DNA of 64,000 bases from Acidianus manzaensis. Lineage in GTDB: Archaea > Thermoproteota > Thermoprotei_A > Sulfolobales > Sulfolobaceae. The position numbers and the translations under genes were made by a program. Positions 19,955-31,356 of this stretch are shown piece by piece; position 1 is the first letter of the stretch, and every line of letters begins with the position of its first letter. Below the pieces are notes generated by a model. That model was not told where the DNA came from. It was given only the letters and a program-made list of their open reading frames with translations, and ran no database searches. The stretch is taken from assembly GCF_002116695.1 (NCBI RefSeq), contig NZ_CP020477.1:1-64000 (forward strand). Direction: 5' to 3'.

Positions 19955-22900
19955 TTTCCAATTTCATATAAGATTAATCAAGAAAGTAGTGAAGTAAAGG
20001 GATTTTTGTTTCAAAAAATTCAATTCTCTAAAGGATTAATCTAAAGAAACTCAAGTCATCTGAACCTGTATAGTCTACTTCTTTCAATCTGCCAATGGAT
20101 TAATCGTAGGCAAGAATTTGTAGCCAATGCTATAAGAAGAATCTTTCAATTCCCTAAAGGATTAATCATCCCTATGAAACAAAGAATCCCGCGGACTACT
20201 TGCTTTCAATTCCCTAAAGGATTAATCATAATCAATTTGAGACACATATCAGATATTATCATGACTTTCAATTCCCTAAAGGATTAATCAGGTTGGGTGT
20301 GACTGTACTCTGACAGGGGTGGGCATACCTTTCAATTCCCTAAAGGATTAATCAGGTTGATACATTTGGCTATATTGTAAATTCAGTTTTATCCTTTCAA
20401 TTCCCTAAAGGATTAATCGTTATATTTTTATTGATGAAATCTCGCCTGTGGATCCCACTTTCAATTCCATAATGGATTAATCAGATTATTCAAAAGTATG
20501 AGTCGCTTTGCCCTGGAGTAACTTTCAATTCCATAATGGATTAATCATAATATAGTATAATTTTATGGGACATAGGATAAATGGAATCTTTCAATTCCAT
20601 AATGGATTAATCTTAGAAAATGCGTTAAAGTCGTTTCTCGAACAGTATAAAATCTTTCAATTCCATAATGGATTAATCATAGCAATAAAAATTAGATATA
20701 GATTTTTGCTAAAAATACTTTCAATTCCATAATGGATTAATCACTTTGATGGTACACATTTCCCAGTAGAGCTGAGCTCTTTCAATTCCATAATGGATTA
20801 ATCAGTCCTTCCCTCTGTCTGCCTTCTTCAAGTGATTTAAATCTTTCAATTCCATAATGGATTAATCTTGATTATTTTGCTAAGAAGAGAATTTTAATCA
20901 TCAATTTCTGCTTTCAATTCCATAATGGATTAATCTAACGGATATGCAACAGTCGATATTAACGGTACTATTTTCTTTCAATTCCATAATGGATTAATCG
21001 CAAACTACACGAATTAATATCCAATTTTCAAACTGAACTTTCAATTCCATAATGGATTAATCTATGAAGGGTGCCGTTTACCTGAGTAAAGGCTTAATCT
21101 TCTTTCAATTCCATAATGGATTAATCAGTATCAGTTTGATATCCACAGACAGGGCAAACGTAACCAGTTCTTTCAATTCCATAATGGATTAATCTTGCAG
21201 ATACTGATGATGAATTACTAGATTTTATACACTTTCAATTCCATAATGGATTAATCAGAGCAAAAATTCCATGGCGTAGGATACAAGAAGAAAGGAACTT
21301 TCAATTCCATAATGGATTAATCAATGAAATAAGATTTATACAACGTCATTACGAGTACGTTACTTTCAATTCCATAATGGATTAATCATTTTAGCGTACA
21401 TTTTAGTGGCATGGGAAGGGTTCGAAGACTTTCAATTCCATAATGGATTAATCAAGAATTAGAGAAATAGCCCAAGAAGAAATAGAAAAACACTTTCAAT
21501 TCCATAATGGATTAATCTGTGAGAACAATTGGACTTTGATGGAATTTACTCAAATGATCTTTCAATTCCATAATGGATTAATCAGGCGGTGTACCCCATA
21601 GTACACCCTTTTACTTACCCCTTACTTTCAATTCCATAATGGATTAATCAGAACCCTGAAATACCTGGTTTATAATTTATTGTATAATCTTTCAATTCCA
21701 TAATGGATTAATCCAGAAACAATTCAAGTTCAACCACCAGGTACAATTACCTTTCAATTCCATAATGGATTAATCATGATTATAAAGAAGTATTTGATCA
21801 AATTAACAGTGTTAACTTTCAATTCCATAATGGATTAATCTGAACAAATATGAACTTAAAATGTTAGAACAGATGAAAGACTTTCAATTCCATAATGGAT
21901 TAATCTTTTTTGTTTTGTATTTTCGTTCTTTATTTGTTATTTTCTTTCAATTCCATAATGGATTAATCGTTTGCAGGGAGATATTATAAAGATCGGCACT
22001 TTATCAAACTTTCAATTCCATAATGGATTAATCATCGTGTTTCTTACATTTAATCAATTCAGAGATTTAAACTTTCAATTCCATAATGGATTAATCCTGG
22101 AGCATCTAGATTTGATGAATGTAGGAGAGTAATCTTTCAATTCCATAATGGATTAATCTAGCATTTTGAGAACTGTAAATAAGTACTGAAAATGGTCTTT
22201 CAATTCCATAATGGATTAATCTTATAAAGCCTCACCTTCCCACAGATAATTATTGATTTGCTTTCAATTCCATAATGGATTAATCAGAAAGGGAATATTA
22301 GGAATGAAAATAGAGGTTGATTAACTTTCAATTCCATAATGGATTAATCATATATCGTGATAATGCTGACCTAATATCAATTTATTATTTCTTTCAATTC
22401 CATAATGGATTAATCAAAGTTCCCATCAAATGGTGTTCCTTACATTGAAGTTAATCTTTCAATTCCATAATGGATTAATCACATTATCTTGCACATGGTC
22501 ATGAAAGGGGGAATTAATATCTTTCAATTCCATAATGGATTAATCGAAAACTGAAAATTATTCATAAAAATGAGAAAAAAAGACTTTCAATTCCATAATG
22601 GATTAATCAAATTTGGGAAACAGATGATAAACACAGACCTTATAGTTTAACTTTCAATTCCATAATGGATTAATCCTATCTTTTTATTCTTGATCTAAGG
22701 ATGTCTTTCTTACTTTCAATTCCATAATGGATTAATCTTCGAAAATTGGTTATCTCAGTATGGATTTAAATGGTTTGCCTTTCAATTCCATAATGGATTA
22801 ATCATCAGTGGACGGTATCGTTCGCTAATTCTTCATCATCAACTTTCAATTCCATAATGGATTAATCGGCTTGCTTTGCTAAAAACGTCATTTGCCAGGA

Positions 22901-24284
22901 GATCTTGTCTTTCAATTCCATAATGGATTAATCAAGTTTTTAATGCGGAAGTTATAATTTTTTGTGTTTTATATCTTTCAATTCCATAATGGATTAATCT
23001 ACTTTCGGTTTCGCGTTAAGTAGACCGAAACTGTTAACGTTCTTTCAATTCCATAATGGATTAATCATGACAAAGATGATATTAGTGCCAAATGATGTTT
23101 ATCAACTTTCAATTCCATAATGGATTAATCATTACGATAGCATTCTTAATGGGAATATTTTGCGATTTACTTTCAATTCCATAATGGATTAATCATCCTT
23201 TATTCATATAAAATTCAACACCTAAGTCATGTACTTTCAATTCCATAATGGATTAATCGTTTTAGATTATTTTATCGCAACAAATTACAGAGGAATACTT
23301 TCAATTCCATAATGGATTAATCTCAGCTAAACAGTTCATAAGTTTTATTAATTCAAAAGAGGCTTTCAATTCCATAATGGATTAATCGACAGATTAGCTA
23401 AAGTGATAGTTGAAACTCAAAATGAACCTTTCAATTCCATAATGGATTAATCAGAGAAGCTTCGAAATAGGTAAGGGAGAATGGTTTACTTTCAATTCCA
23501 TAATGGATTAATCATGATCATGATTTGATGAAAGCCAAATATATTTTTTAAATACTTTCAATTCCATAATGGATTAATCAGATATTCAAACATCATCTCT
23601 ACAATTAAAGGAATACATCTTTCAATTCCATAATGGATTAATCTTTGTAAGATTGTAGTTTTGTATTGTATGATTAAGAAATTCTTTCAATTCCATAATG
23701 GATTAATCTGTTCTCTTCATCGATTTCGTATCTATCCTGTCTGACTACTTTCAATTCCATAATGGATTAATCCTGCTTTCAACTGTTCATTATCTTCAAG
23801 CACCTGATCTATCTTTCAATTCCATAATGGATTAATCTGCAAATTCTGTAAGAGCGATACTTAAGTTTGCTGATTCTCTTTCAATTCCATAATGGATTAA
23901 TCAATTGTGTTACACGCCGAATACCACTGCAGAGGAATACCGTCTTTCAATTCCATAATGGATTAATCTAAATGAAGCGAAAAAACTCCCCAGTTTCCAA
24001 TATTACGTCTTTCAATTCCATAATGGATTAATCGGAAGACGAATACTACGCTTATAAATACTTTGAAGCGAACTTTCAATTCCATAATGGATTAATCAAT
24101 TTGTTTCATTTTTTGCGTGTAATACGATAAAAATCTTTCAATTCCATAATGGATTAATCCCTTAACCCTATGCGGGCGTAAAACCCGTTTCATTAAAACT
24201 TTCAATTCCATAATGGATTAATCCGTTGATGAGTCGTTAACAGGATCGCAGGAATACAGCTTTCAATTCCATAATGGATTAATC
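19955..24284 (-). CRISPR. CRISPR array 2, about 68 repeats and 67 spacers, transcribed on the minus strand
   Basis: 25-bp repeats with spacers of about 35-43 bp; leader on the right. The three oldest repeats (19955, 20017, 20081) are degenerate. The next five have core CCTTTAGGG and all later ones CCATTATGG in crRNA direction. I saw no duplicated spacers by eye. The array lies between cas3'' and cas3', which splits the type I-A nuclease-helicase pair. Confidence 0.98.
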
Positions 24285-24720
24285 TGTTGGTTTTATATAT
24301 CACCTATCTTAGTTTTTTCTTTCTTTGTTTATAAGTTTACGTGTTTTCCTTAGTTTTAGTTGCGACCGACTTCTCTAGTATTTACTTTTACGTTTTTTGG
24401 TTGCATGGTCTTTTTCGTGAATTGAAAGTAGATTTTGGTTTTTAAATGTAAGTTTTCTCTGATGATTTCGTTTCGGTCGCATTGAGACTCGAACTTTCAC
24501 ACTTTTAATCTCTAAATGAAATTCGAAAATCACCTTTCCTAAAATCGTATTCTTTCTTCATAAATTCGCTAGGATATCTTAAAAACTATATTATAGGCTT
24601 TGGTCTTTTCTGTTTTTTGTTTATTTTTAGGTTTTTCTGTGTTTTTAATCTCTCTTATAAATAGGCGTTTCCTCGTAGAAAAAGCTACTTCGTAAATTTA
24701 AACGCTTTTTATTTCAGTTT
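24285..24720 (-). promoter_or_regulatory. leader and promoter of CRISPR array 2
   Basis: Closely similar to the leader of array 1 from the first base after the repeat. The proximal TATATAAAAC box, the GCGACC motifs and the distal TTTATAAGAGA box are conserved. The distal inverted repeat is GTAG/CTAC at 24675-24688. Outside about 24720 the similarity to the other leaders ends. Confidence 0.9.
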
Positions 24721-24830
24721 TTGCTTATTTCTTTAAAAAAATAAAATTTTTTTCAAATAGAACTATTATTAGAATAAGTATTAGATAGTCAAATATTAAT
24801 ACAATGAGCTGTAAGATTAATGCGCTATAG

Positions 24831-25028
24831 GGGACTGTTGGAGTGCAGTCATGAAAATTAGTATAACACGCAAAAAATTAAGCGTAAAGAAATCATGTAG
24901 ACAAAAACTAGTTCGCGTAAATATGCCAATACTAATTAGCGTTTATTGTAAAATATATAGACGATTAATAAGCTACAATTTAGCTCGTATTATTTATTGA
25001 TTTTCGTGGATGCAATCCAACACACCCC
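24831..25028. mobile_element. MITE family B, uninterrupted copy
   Basis: Begins GGGACTGTTGGAGTGCAGTC and ends with the inverted counterpart TTTTCGTGGATGCAATCC, about 198 bp, with no gene. It lies about 110 bp outside leader 2. Its middle provides the empty-site form of the insertion seen in the copy at 15649. Confidence 0.75.
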
Positions 25029-25571
25029 ATTAATTCTATAACTAGTCGTTGGAATGCATAGTATTTTCACGTTTATGTAAAAGTGTAATTAAATTGACGT
25101 TATGTATTAGCCTTGATAATTAATTTTTAAGTAATTATTCAGTTATCACCTTTATTTAGTACTTTCATGAAGTTGTAAAAGTTAAATGCTGGATTTTATG
25201 GACTATATCATTTTGCTCTTTAGTTCAATATTTTATAGATAGTAGGAAAAAATAAATATTATTAACGTATTATTTTTTATAAAAATAAAATTTAGTAGTC
25301 GTTGGCTTCTTATTTATTATGAAGTCTTAATCACGATAGAGTAACGTAATCTATCCGTGCTTCTATACCCTGTATTATTGAAAGAATACTTAAAAACTAG
25401 TTTATGTAGAAGCCGAATACTTTACGCTGGTTCTAAGAATGGTCTTGATTTAGAGAAAAATCTCTGTTTCCGAACACTCCACAAACTATTTAAAAAACTA
25501 TCATAGTTTAACTGGCGGGATAACCAGTTACTGGTGTACCACCAGTTTCATAGACTGAACGTGCGTAATAA

Positions 25572-25804
25572 GAGTGTTATTTTCAGTCTAGAAGGAAAAT
25601 CTAACTGATTAAAGGAATGTACATTGACGGAGTGTCCATTTTCTGTTTAAGAGGAAGATTTCGATAAGATTCTGTCACAATTTCATATTTTATTTGAAAC
25701 GTGTTTGTAGTTACTTAACGTTTTAACTACAGTCTAACCTTCAGAATTGCGAAGAAGAGCTTAGCTCTCATCCCCTTCAGCTACACTCTAACTCGGAGAA
25801 TTGC
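25572..25804. repeat. two diverged CRISPR-spaced direct repeats
   Basis: GAGTGTTATTTTCAGTCTA at 25572 has a diverged copy at 25630 (period about 58). A 24-bp sequence at 25727-25750, starting CTACAGTCTAACC, recurs at 25781-25804 with about five mismatches (period 54). They look like older, decayed members of the non-array duplications and are less certain than the perfect ones. Confidence 0.45.
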
Positions 25805-25906
25805 CTCAATTTTCATATTATCCCCTATAGATTTTGTAATTAATTCACAGAAGTAGTGTGTATCATTTGAAAACTAAACTATAATTCTATAAATGGCTAA
25901 TAAATA

Positions 25907-26078
25907 GAATAACCTTAATTTTCAGATAATCAAGGTGTATGATTATCCGTTGAATGTAATTACTGCCTCTAGCGAATAACCTTAATTTTCAGATAATCCA
26001 CTATCTATCAGAGAAGTTTTCGATGTTGGTAAATCAGCAGGCAACGAAGTTAGGATAATCCTCTATCTATCAGAGAAG
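25907..26078. repeat. two successive CRISPR-spaced duplications at a MITE end
   Basis: An identical 25-bp sequence starting GAATAACCTTAATTTTCAG lies at 25907-25931 and 25974-25998 (period 67, 42-bp insert). Overlapping its second copy, GATAATCC.CTATCTATCAG spans 25992-26016 and 26054-26078 (period 62). The duplicated sequence is the inner right end of a MITE family A element whose left end starts near 25855, so the inserts entered an existing MITE. The stretch lies just downstream of cas3'. Confidence 0.85.
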
Positions 26079-26150
26079 GAAAAAATTGATATAGAATTAG
26101 TGAACTTAACACCTCAATTTTCCTGTGATCCACTATGAATTGTAATTTTA

Positions 26151-27923
26151 CTATGATATATGTAGTCCTAATTCTTTATCATAGTATTTTGGATTTACTT
26201 TGAACGCTATGAAAACCATCTTTTTATTGTCTTCCCATATCACATCTTTATACTGTTCAGCTAAATTTTCTAGAAAACTATCAACATCTTTACCGAACCA
26301 GCGGTAAACTGTAGAAGAACATTTCTCTATTATGCCTGAATCGTAGGTTTCTAAGTACACTGTTACGCATTTATTGTTATTATCAAAATAAAGTAATTTT
26401 TCCCTATTATTGTATAAATAGTTAACGCTCACTGGTATCAGTTCTTTTTCGTCATATGGCTTAGTAAAAGCCACGTTTAGGAAGAGGTTTCCTGTCAATG
26501 ATAGATAATCTTTCATCATGTTTTGCAGATCTTTCTTTGCTAAAAATATATTTTCTGATAATTGTTTGAGCTTTGTAATCATCGTAGAATCTAACTTATA
26601 ACTGATGTTTATCTTATTTGCATAGCCTGGTTTTTGATAGCATCCGAATGGGTGTCTTAAACATAGTTTTTCTTTATTTAATATTTCTAATGTTGAGTTC
26701 ACTAATTCTTTATCATAAGGACCTGGATTTCCGCTATTCCAAATATATATTTTTCCTTCACTTTCCTCATTTTTTCTTAGTACTCTACCTACTCTTTGTA
26801 CAATTGAAGGTAATGGAGCTAATTCTGTTATCATGCTGAGTGCGCTTATGTTTACTCCAACTTCTATAACCTGGGTTGAAACTATGACTTCGCAGTTTGA
26901 GAAGTCTTTGTCCTTATCTTCAACTCTGAATCTGGAATGGACTAAGCAAAGCCCTTCCATTTTATTCTTCAATTTACTGTATACTTCTATTGCCTTATCT
27001 ACTGTATTTAGGACAATTAGTAGTTTAGGTTTTTTGTCTACTTCTTTTTTAGCTATTTCTTCTGCTTTAGAATATATTTCATCTTCATTATTAATTATTT
27101 CGTAGTCTATGTTAGGTACTTTGAAATCGTCCACGATTTCGATAAGTTCGTACTCTGAGGAAGACCCTTTAGGTTTGCACGTGTAATGCCCTTTTTCTCC
27201 TTCCTCTTTGCAATCTTTACCTTTTATTGCTTCGCCGTAATTATTTACTATTGCTATTGATATTATGCGTCTGTTGTTTTCTGCAAATTCTCTGGAAATT
27301 GCTTCTTCCAAGGGGATTGAAGGAGTTGCTGAAGAAAATATAACGTTGACTCCCATTTTAGCTAGCTGTTCTGCTGAGGCTATCAATGAAGAATATCCTT
27401 TATCGGTCATTAAATGATATTCATCGAAGTTAACTATTGACGTTAAAATGGAGAATCTAGGTAAATCGTAGTGGCCGTGATCTGTGAAAGGTTCACCTAT
27501 GTTTCCTTTATATAAATTGAGGAAAAATGAATCGTAGGTGGTAATTACAAAGTTTGAAAGGAAAAAAGGAGACTTTAATTCTGAAGGAGAGAAAGAATAC
27601 TGAACTCTGAAATCCAGTCCATATTTTTTGGCGTCATCTGTTATACTTTTTACTAATGCTCTGGTAGGGACTACGTGAATTATTCTAGAGAAATTAGAAG
27701 TAGTGTGAGTGGATAAATATTTAGCTAAAATTAGGGATAAAGTAGTTTTTCCGTAACCTGTAGGTAAGGATAGGATAAAGTTAACGTCATTGCATTCTGC
27801 TAATTTTCTTCCGTTAATTTCTGTTCCAGTTTCTCTACAGTTAAGTAGCTCTAGAACTTTTTCAATACCTTTTCTAGCCCTCTGCGTGGTTAAATCAGGC
27901 AAATACTCATCCATGTCAGACAT
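26151..27923 (-). CDS. cas3': Cas3' DEAD-like helicase of type I-A, 590 aa
   Basis: ATP-dependent superfamily 2 helicase that unwinds DNA at the Cascade-made R-loop. Walker A is LPTGYGKTT (Gly56-Thr60). The Walker B equivalent is FDEYH (Asp167-His170), and motif III is FSSATP near residue 200. The C-terminal RecA domain has STQVIEVGVNI and the arginine-finger motif QRVGRVLRK. The HD nuclease domain is absent because it is encoded separately (Cas3'' at 18380). It is the last gene of the minus-strand type I-A group and is separated from csa4 by a 560-bp gap with a MITE, so it may have its own promoter. Confidence 0.95.
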   Translation of the reverse strand: MSDMDEYLPDLTTQRARKGIEKVLELLNCRETGTEINGRKLAECNDVNFILSLPTGYGKTTLSLILAKYLSTHTTSNFSRIIHVVPTRALVKSITDDAKKYGLDFRVQYSFSPSELKSPFFLSNFVITTYDSFFLNLYKGNIGEPFTDHGHYDLPRFSILTSIVNFDEYHLMTDKGYSSLIASAEQLAKMGVNVIFSSATPSIPLEEAISREFAENNRRIISIAIVNNYGEAIKGKDCKEEGEKGHYTCKPKGSSSEYELIEIVDDFKVPNIDYEIINNEDEIYSKAEEIAKKEVDKKPKLLIVLNTVDKAIEVYSKLKNKMEGLCLVHSRFRVEDKDKDFSNCEVIVSTQVIEVGVNISALSMITELAPLPSIVQRVGRVLRKNEESEGKIYIWNSGNPGPYDKELVNSTLEILNKEKLCLRHPFGCYQKPGYANKINISYKLDSTMITKLKQLSENIFLAKKDLQNMMKDYLSLTGNLFLNVAFTKPYDEKELIPVSVNYLYNNREKLLYFDNNNKCVTVYLETYDSGIIEKCSSTVYRWFGKDVDSFLENLAEQYKDVIWEDNKKMVFIAFKVNPKYYDKELGLHIS

Positions 27924-28064
27924 ATATGAAAAACTAAATTAAAGGTTTTAATTTTAAGTTAGACGTTATATATAGCATTAAGTATTCAAATGGTACACAT
28001 ACTAAACGGGCTACTTCTATCATACCTTCTGTGAAAATCATAGGAGGATAACGTTGTTTGTTTT

Positions 28065-28148
28065 ACCTTATATAATAATCTAACGAACTGGGTTAGATCA
28101 CCAGTTCTACTTTGAGATATATAAGTTTCACCTTTATAATAATCTAAC
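28065..28148. repeat. diverged CRISPR-spaced direct repeat between csa4 and cas3'
   Basis: ACCTTATATAATAATCTAAC at 28065-28084 recurs in slightly altered form ending at 28148 (shared TATAATAATCTAAC at 28071 and 28135, period 64). It lies 140-225 bp upstream of cas3' and may affect its promoter. Confidence 0.6.
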
Positions 28149-28170
28149 TATTTTTCATACTATCTCGTTT

Positions 28171-28261
28171 TAGTTTGTGGATTTTCTGAAAATTAAGGTT
28201 ATTCTCTTTATTAGGATAGCTCATGGAATTTTCGTCTAGTTTTCAAATGATACACACACTA
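28171..28261. mobile_element. MITE family A with perfect 9-bp target duplication
   Basis: A 91-bp element from TAGTTTGTGGATTTTCTGAA to ATGATACACACACTA, flanked on both sides by ATCTCGTTT (28162-28170 and 28262-28270). It sits in the gap between csa4 and cas3', a gap that is not typical inside this operon. Confidence 0.88.
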
Positions 28262-28402
28262 ATCTCGTTTTGGAAAAACCGTAGGATAGTCTTAATATGC
28301 TCAAAAACTTATCTTACAAATGTTCTGATTTAGAGAATTGCCTCAGTTTTCAGATAATCTATAAACTACTGCGATAAAACCATTTTCAGATGATTTAAAA
28401 AC

Positions 28403-28492
28403 GAGGTTTTTTAAAAAATTAATAAGCAAAATCAACAAATCATAAACTGCGTTATGGATTACTAGGGTTTTTTTTAAAAAAAAATTAATAAG
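28403..28492. repeat. CRISPR-spaced repeat reaching the csa4 stop codon
   Basis: An AT-rich sequence ending AAAAATTAATAAG occurs to 28426 and again to 28492, a period of 66 bp, with extra A/T bases in the second copy. The second copy includes the stop codon of csa4 at 28485. Low complexity makes this weaker than the other examples. Confidence 0.45.
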
Positions 28493-29561
28493 TCAATTGA
28501 TTTTTAACCGTTAATACAGTTTCTAATCCACGTTTTAGTTCTCTAACCCTATAAGGATTTAGAATTTTTGCTAAAGATGGATCTTTAATAAATGAGTCTC
28601 TGCTAACTAAATTGTAGAATTCGTCTGGGCTTATACTTCCCTTCAAGCCTTCCAAAATTAAATTGCTAACTTCTAAAAATGTATTCACTGCTTTACTCTC
28701 TGCACAGTTATAATCACAGTTACTGTCCTTTAATTTGGAGATTGATGAAGGAGATAACATTTTTATAAATTCGTCTTTTTTATTTAAAGCAGAGGACAGC
28801 TGTATCAAGCTTGATATTGAAGAGTAATTATTATCTTCCAGTATTTCAGCTCTGTGAGAATCTACGTGAACTACTGTTAATTTTTGATAATAACCTTCGT
28901 TTATCTTTAATGACGCTAAAAATAACCTTGCATTATGAGATAATTTAGCCAAAGCACTGTCTTTTATTTCGTTAATTCTTAAATTATCTCCATATAATAT
29001 TTTAGGCCCAGTTACTTCCATCAATTGCACTGTGGAATCAACTGGACACAGCATAAGGACTTTTTTGTTTCCTTTTTCTATGTACTGACCTAATCTGAAT
29101 AACGAAAAAGATACAGTACCTAAAAACGAAAAACTTTTAGAAATATCTAGCTTAGTTTTACCTGAAGAACCCTTCCAACCACCGTACCATCTCCCCGATT
29201 CTAAGAATTCGGGAATTAACGAAGGATATGAATAATCCTCTTCATCACTTTTTTTAAGATCCTCTAGTATCGTCTTCGCAAAATCTTCAGACTTTATGTC
29301 TTCAGTAAGTAGCTTATATGCATTTTTATAGTTTTTAGAAAAACTTTTTAAAGAATTCATGATCAAGTTATCCTTCGTTAAATAGTTCTTTAATTCGTTA
29401 ATCCTGTCAAGCATAACGCCTTCGCTATTCACTTTTATTTTTATTTTATCACCTTCTATACTAATTTTCCCGTCTTGTCCTAAATATAGCAGAGAACTAA
29501 CCACTAAATCCCTTAACAGTAGCCCTTTTTGAGGTAAGTTTAACTCAATTTCGAACTCCAA
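28485..29561 (-). CDS. csa4: Csa4/Cas8a2 large subunit of type I-A Cascade, 358 aa
   Basis: Large subunit of the archaeal type I-A interference complex, expected to recognise the PAM and stabilise the R-loop. Identification rests on length (about 350 aa is usual for Csa4), operon position after csa5-csa2-cas5, and the N-terminal strand-rich region with LPQKGLLLRDLVVSSLLYLG. A tryptophan/glycine patch SGRWYGGWKGSSGKT lies around residues 126-140, and a cysteine pair at about 274-279 may bind metal. It overlaps the end of cas5 by 22 bp, so the two are probably co-translated. Confidence 0.82.
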   Translation of the reverse strand: MEFEIELNLPQKGLLLRDLVVSSLLYLGQDGKISIEGDKIKIKVNSEGVMLDRINELKNYLTKDNLIMNSLKSFSKNYKNAYKLLTEDIKSEDFAKTILEDLKKSDEEDYSYPSLIPEFLESGRWYGGWKGSSGKTKLDISKSFSFLGTVSFSLFRLGQYIEKGNKKVLMLCPVDSTVQLMEVTGPKILYGDNLRINEIKDSALAKLSHNARLFLASLKINEGYYQKLTVVHVDSHRAEILEDNNYSSISSLIQLSSALNKKDEFIKMLSPSSISKLKDSNCDYNCAESKAVNTFLEVSNLILEGLKGSISPDEFYNLVSRDSFIKDPSLAKILNPYRVRELKRGLETVLTVKNQLTY

Positions 29562-30328
29562 ATTCCATCACGATCCATAATTATATAATAATCCTTTATT
29601 TTATATATAACACATTCTTGGTTTATATTATTTTTATTAATCTTCACGTAACCACCATATCCTAAATTCCTAGGTACTAAAGCGTGAATGAATCTCTTTG
29701 CTTCAACACTTTTCGAACTTAACTCGTAATTATTCTCAACAGGCATACTCAATTCTTCTAATCCTTCTAACCTGGAGGTAAGGCATTTAGAAGGAAAATA
29801 AGCGTTCGTCTCAAACTTATCCTCATTAACTTCTTTTAAGTCATCAACAATCACCGAATACACTGACACTATTGATTCCTTCGAACCCATACTCGGAATC
29901 TGCCAAGCTAGTTTAGTCCACAATTCAGCGTTATCTTTAACTACTAGAAAAATTTCAAATCTAGAACATGGTCCATAAACTTTTCCAAAAGACGAAACTC
30001 CAAACCATTGCCCAATTTCATTTAATTTCTTGTATTTACTCTGCTTATAAGGAATTCTTGACTCCCTCATCATGTCAGAATAAGGCATTAAAAGAGGTTC
30101 ATCCAAGCCTAAAGTTATCCAAAATAAATCCTTCCTTGCTACATTATTTATGAACTCCTCCGTACATGACCTTTTTGAACTAACAGCATGATCGCAGTAA
30201 CCCCTACTTAAAGCCCCTAACAGAGTAGAAATCGGAGGAACTGGATACGAAGCTCCTCCAGCAGAAGTTTTAGGTATCCTTATAGAAAAACCCCAATGAT
30301 ATGATCCCGTTACTACGATACCCTTCAT
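29540..30328 (-). CDS. cas5: Cas5 (type I-A), 262 aa
   Basis: RAMP-fold Cas5 subunit that binds the 5' handle of the crRNA in Cascade. The N terminus (IVVTGSYHWGFSIRIPKTSAG) and the adjacent YPVPPISTLLGALSRGYC motif at about residues 27-44 are typical of archaeal Cas5a, in which PP-S-LLGAL takes the place of the RAMP helix motif. The length is normal. It lies 44 bp after csa2 and overlaps csa4 by 22 bp. Confidence 0.9.
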   Translation of the reverse strand: MKGIVVTGSYHWGFSIRIPKTSAGGASYPVPPISTLLGALSRGYCDHAVSSKRSCTEEFINNVARKDLFWITLGLDEPLLMPYSDMMRESRIPYKQSKYKKLNEIGQWFGVSSFGKVYGPCSRFEIFLVVKDNAELWTKLAWQIPSMGSKESIVSVYSVIVDDLKEVNEDKFETNAYFPSKCLTSRLEGLEELSMPVENNYELSSKSVEAKRFIHALVPRNLGYGGYVKINKNNINQECVIYKIKDYYIIMDRDGIWSSKLS

Positions 30329-30372
30329 TTTATCACTTCTTTGAAAAAATTATTAACATAGGATCTCATCGT

Positions 30373-31356
30373 CTATTTCTTTGGAAATAAATCATTTTTA
30401 ACCCTATTAAACACTTCAACTGGATTATTTATATCGTTATTCTTAGTAGTTAACCCTTCCTTTACATAATAGTATATCTTATTAGTATTTTTGAGATCAA
30501 GAGCTTTCTTGAAAGATTCCAAAGTCGAAGAAACGAAATCTATGTAACTATCCATGCTGTTATTACTCATTGAAACTGGAGGTAAATTGAACGGCTTTTC
30601 AGTTAAACTAATAAACAGAGCCTCTATATCAACAATAGGCTTAAACCTAGTCTGCTTAGCTCCGAACAACATCTGAGATAATGTTAGAGTTAAAGCTTCC
30701 AATGAAGCAGAAATCCTCTCATTCCTCTTTTCAACACACTCCAACGGAGTAGACTGCGTACACCCTATTCCGTCAACGTTTAAATATCCCGTAAGAATAT
30801 AAGGCGAGCTAGCAACTTCTACATTATATATTGATTGAGCATTTTCATTTGCCTTCATTAACTCATTTGTAGCATATCTAACGTGAAATTCTGGATTAAC
30901 AGCAGAACTCTTTACAGCGTCCAAAGCAGGAATCATGTAGCTGAAAGCTATGTTTGACACCCTCTTAACCAACTTATCGGGATTCATAAATCCAGCGACA
31001 TCTTCAATCACATCCTCCCCAATCACACACTTTTCATAGTCATGTTCTTCTTTTACCTCCTTACATTTAGTATTATGTACATCGTCCTTGGCACCCCTCT
31101 TTACAAAAATCCCCATCTCCGCTAAACTATCCACAGGCAAGTTCATTTGCTTAGAAGTAAGAACCAAATTAGATTGATATCCATGAGCTATCATTTCTCC
31201 ACTAATGGCAGGAGCGTACGTTAGTATGTATCCCGTATCGCTTTTCGTTACTATAGGAGCTCTTCTATGTCTAACGTAGTTACCAGCGGACTCTACATTA
31301 TTTAAATCTTCTACATTAACTAAATACCTTACACTAAAGGACAACCACATTTTCAA
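30373..31356 (-). CDS. csa2: Cas7/Csa2 backbone subunit (type I-A), 327 aa
   Basis: Forms the helical backbone of the type I-A complex along the crRNA spacer. The N terminus LSFSVRYLVNVEDLNNVESAGNYVRHRRAP is the recognisable start of the Csa2 family, followed by a palm/thumb with the cysteine pair KCKEVKEEHDYEKC near residues 94-107. The length equals that of Sulfolobus Csa2 (about 320 aa). It overlaps csa5 by 4 bp. Confidence 0.95.
   Translation of the reverse strand: MKMWLSFSVRYLVNVEDLNNVESAGNYVRHRRAPIVTKSDTGYILTYAPAISGEMIAHGYQSNLVLTSKQMNLPVDSLAEMGIFVKRGAKDDVHNTKCKEVKEEHDYEKCVIGEDVIEDVAGFMNPDKLVKRVSNIAFSYMIPALDAVKSSAVNPEFHVRYATNELMKANENAQSIYNVEVASSPYILTGYLNVDGIGCTQSTPLECVEKRNERISASLEALTLTLSQMLFGAKQTRFKPIVDIEALFISLTEKPFNLPPVSMSNNSMDSYIDFVSSTLESFKKALDLKNTNKIYYYVKEGLTTKNNDINNPVEVFNRVKNDLFPKK

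Noticed and set aside
21584..21624. Spacers with 7-bp hairpins (for example near 21584, 37261 and 46045)
   Set aside because: A few 7-bp stems are expected by chance in about 400 spacers; only the 14-pair hairpin at 34855 was kept.
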